NCBI GenBank assembly: GCA_026418015.1
Contig: JAOACE010000015.1
Location: forward strand, 33,789 to 97,788
Direction: 5' to 3'
Origin: Leptospiraceae bacterium
GTDB taxonomy: Bacteria; Spirochaetota; Leptospiria; Leptospirales; Leptonemataceae
DNA length: 64,000 nucleotides
Part shown: positions 63,151-64,000 of the stretch, in pieces
Position numbering within the stretch: position 1 is the first letter of the stretch
Layout: each line of letters starts with the position of its first letter
Notes under the pieces: generated by a model
What the model saw: only the letters and a program-made list of their open reading frames with translations
Database searches by the model: none
Told to the model about the DNA's origin: nothing
Translations under genes and position numbers: made by a program

Positions 63151-64000
63151 TCAAGACTGACTTTCTAATTTTTCTAAATAAATTTTAACAACAAAGTCGT
63201 TAGGATTGATAGAATTGATTTCTTTAAATAATAGAATTGCATCAGTAAAATTTTTGTTGTGCATTAAATGAATCGCTTCTTCGTATTTATCGAGAGTTTG
63301 TAATTTTTTTTCGATTTGTTCGTCTGGGTCTACATTAAAGCATTCGTAAATTTGGACAGGTTCGAGTTTTCCTTTTACGCGAACTTTTTGTAGTCTACGA
63401 AGATAGTATTTTTCGGTTTGTTGTAGGTTGTTTTTGATGTTTTCTGTTAAAAGAATTGGAGTCTTAAAGATTCTGGTAAGTTGCTGGATTCGTTCGGCAG
63501 TATTTACCGTATCGCCGATGACAGTGGTATCGAGACGTTCTTTGGATCCAACGGTGCCTAATATAACTTTACCGTAATTGATGCCAACTCCCATATCGAC
63601 GGTAGGTAGGTTTAGATGTTTGATTTTTTCGTTGAATTCTTTAAGCCTAAGACGCATTTCTATTGCAGCATCTAAGGGGAAGTCTGGATTGCAATCGAAG
63701 AGAGCCATAATTTCGTCTCCGATAAATTTATCGATAAAGCCTCTGTATTTTAAGATGATGGGGTTCATAATTTCGAAATAGGTGTTTAGGAATTCGAAGG
63801 TTTCTTTAACGGACATCATTTCTGCTAGGGTAGAGAAGTTTTTGATATCGTTAAAGAGGATAGCTAAATCTTTTTCTGTTGCATCGCCTGGTTTCACGTC
63901 GAGGATGGATTCTTTTTGTAAGATGTTGGCAAAGTGTTTAGGAACAAAACGCGAAAAGGAATCTAACATAATAATTTTTGTGTTTAATAGTTCGGTTTGA
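63151..64000 (-). CDS. Class III adenylate cyclase catalytic domain, 5' end outside window
   Basis: The frame is open to the right edge of the window, so the 282 visible residues are the C-terminal part of a larger protein. The catalytic domain is complete and canonical: FNDIKNFS (first Asp), IDKFIGDEIMALF (adenine-selecting Lys and second Asp), and LDTTVIGDTVNTAERI with the specificity Asp, the Asn and the Arg. A TPR-like tail follows (YEEAIHLMHNKNFTDAILLF). It should make cAMP from ATP. It is convergent with the second cyclase gene, 2 bases away. An ATG at 63969 could serve as a start if the protein is short, but no ribosome site supports it. Confidence 0.88.
   Translation of the reverse strand, partial: QTELLNTKIIMLDSFSRFVPKHFANILQKESILDVKPGDATEKDLAILFNDIKNFSTLAEMMSVKETFEFLNTYFEIMNPIILKYRGFIDKFIGDEIMALFDCNPDFPLDAAIEMRLRLKEFNEKIKHLNLPTVDMGVGINYGKVILGTVGSKERLDTTVIGDTVNTAERIQQLTRIFKTPILLTENIKNNLQQTEKYYLRRLQKVRVKGKLEPVQIYECFNVDPDEQIEKKLQTLDKYEEAIHLMHNKNFTDAILLFKEINSINPNDFVVKIYLEKLESQS

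Noticed and set aside
1..64000. Insertion sequences, prophage, restriction or toxin-antitoxin genes
   Set aside because: No transposase, integrase, phage structural protein, methylase or toxin-antitoxin pair was recognised anywhere in the window.

Overview
The window is strongly AT-rich bacterial chromosome, roughly one third G+C judged by eye. Genes are packed tightly, with many overlapping or abutting ends. Gene content points to a spirochaete of the Leptospira lineage: a DUF1577/PilZ-like protein of the type known from Leptospira, a delta-60-repeat lipoprotein, several class III cyclases with 7TMR-DISM-like membrane sensors, lipoprotein N-acyltransferase, and the run rpmG-ispE-tRNA-Gln-glmU-prs-rplY-pth-ftsH. 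The assignment is inferred from gene families only; no rRNA is present.

Layout. 1-6.6 kb: a partial helical-repeat protein, a HAD phosphatase next to a kinase-fold protein, a PC4-like protein, a membrane-anchored amidohydrolase, a PBP1A with an extra N-terminal zinc ribbon, and a CDGSH protein. 6.9-18.6 kb: one co-directional operon for a membrane-bound [NiFe] hydrogenase (small and large subunits, cytochrome b, protease) and its maturation set hypF-C-E-A-B-D plus hypX. The small subunit carries both extra cysteines of O2-tolerant group 1d enzymes, and HypX makes the active-site CO under oxic conditions, so the operon looks built for aerobic H2 oxidation. 18.6-20.4 kb: a frameshifted delta-60-repeat lipoprotein gene and a detached copy of its last repeat with the same terminator. 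20.4-36 kb: lnt, pyrE, a secreted nuclease, signalling-type proteins, a GH31 glucosidase, msrB, a GGDEF/EAL protein, rnhA, mltG, a glycosyltransferase, an enoyl-CoA hydratase-like protein and an NSS transporter with a previously hidden 49-residue membrane partner.

36-55 kb: an HTH protein with a histone-H1-like tail, a PDZ lipoprotein, nadC, a TPR protein, an MgtC-type membrane protein, pgi, an orphan ParA-like ATPase, an MBL-fold lipoprotein, a fusion of an AGCS-transporter-like domain with phosphatidylserine decarboxylase, then housekeeping genes for translation, isoprenoid, cell wall and nucleotide synthesis, ftsH, an acyl-CoA dehydrogenase, tRNA-Ile and folD. 55-64 kb: a large MoxR/VWA8-like ATPase, a gamma-carbonic-anhydrase-like protein and three class III cyclase genes. 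Two of these are tandem and have lost different parts of the active site, as if they form a C1/C2 heterodimer.

The best candidates for something undescribed are the AGCS-PSD fusion, the complementary tandem cyclases, the ispE reading frame running through a tRNA gene, and the O2-tolerant hydrogenase operon in a spirochaete with an Arg-Lys instead of Arg-Arg export signal. Promoters often place TTGACA 28-31 bases before the ATG with no Shine-Dalgarno sequence, which suggests leaderless transcripts.
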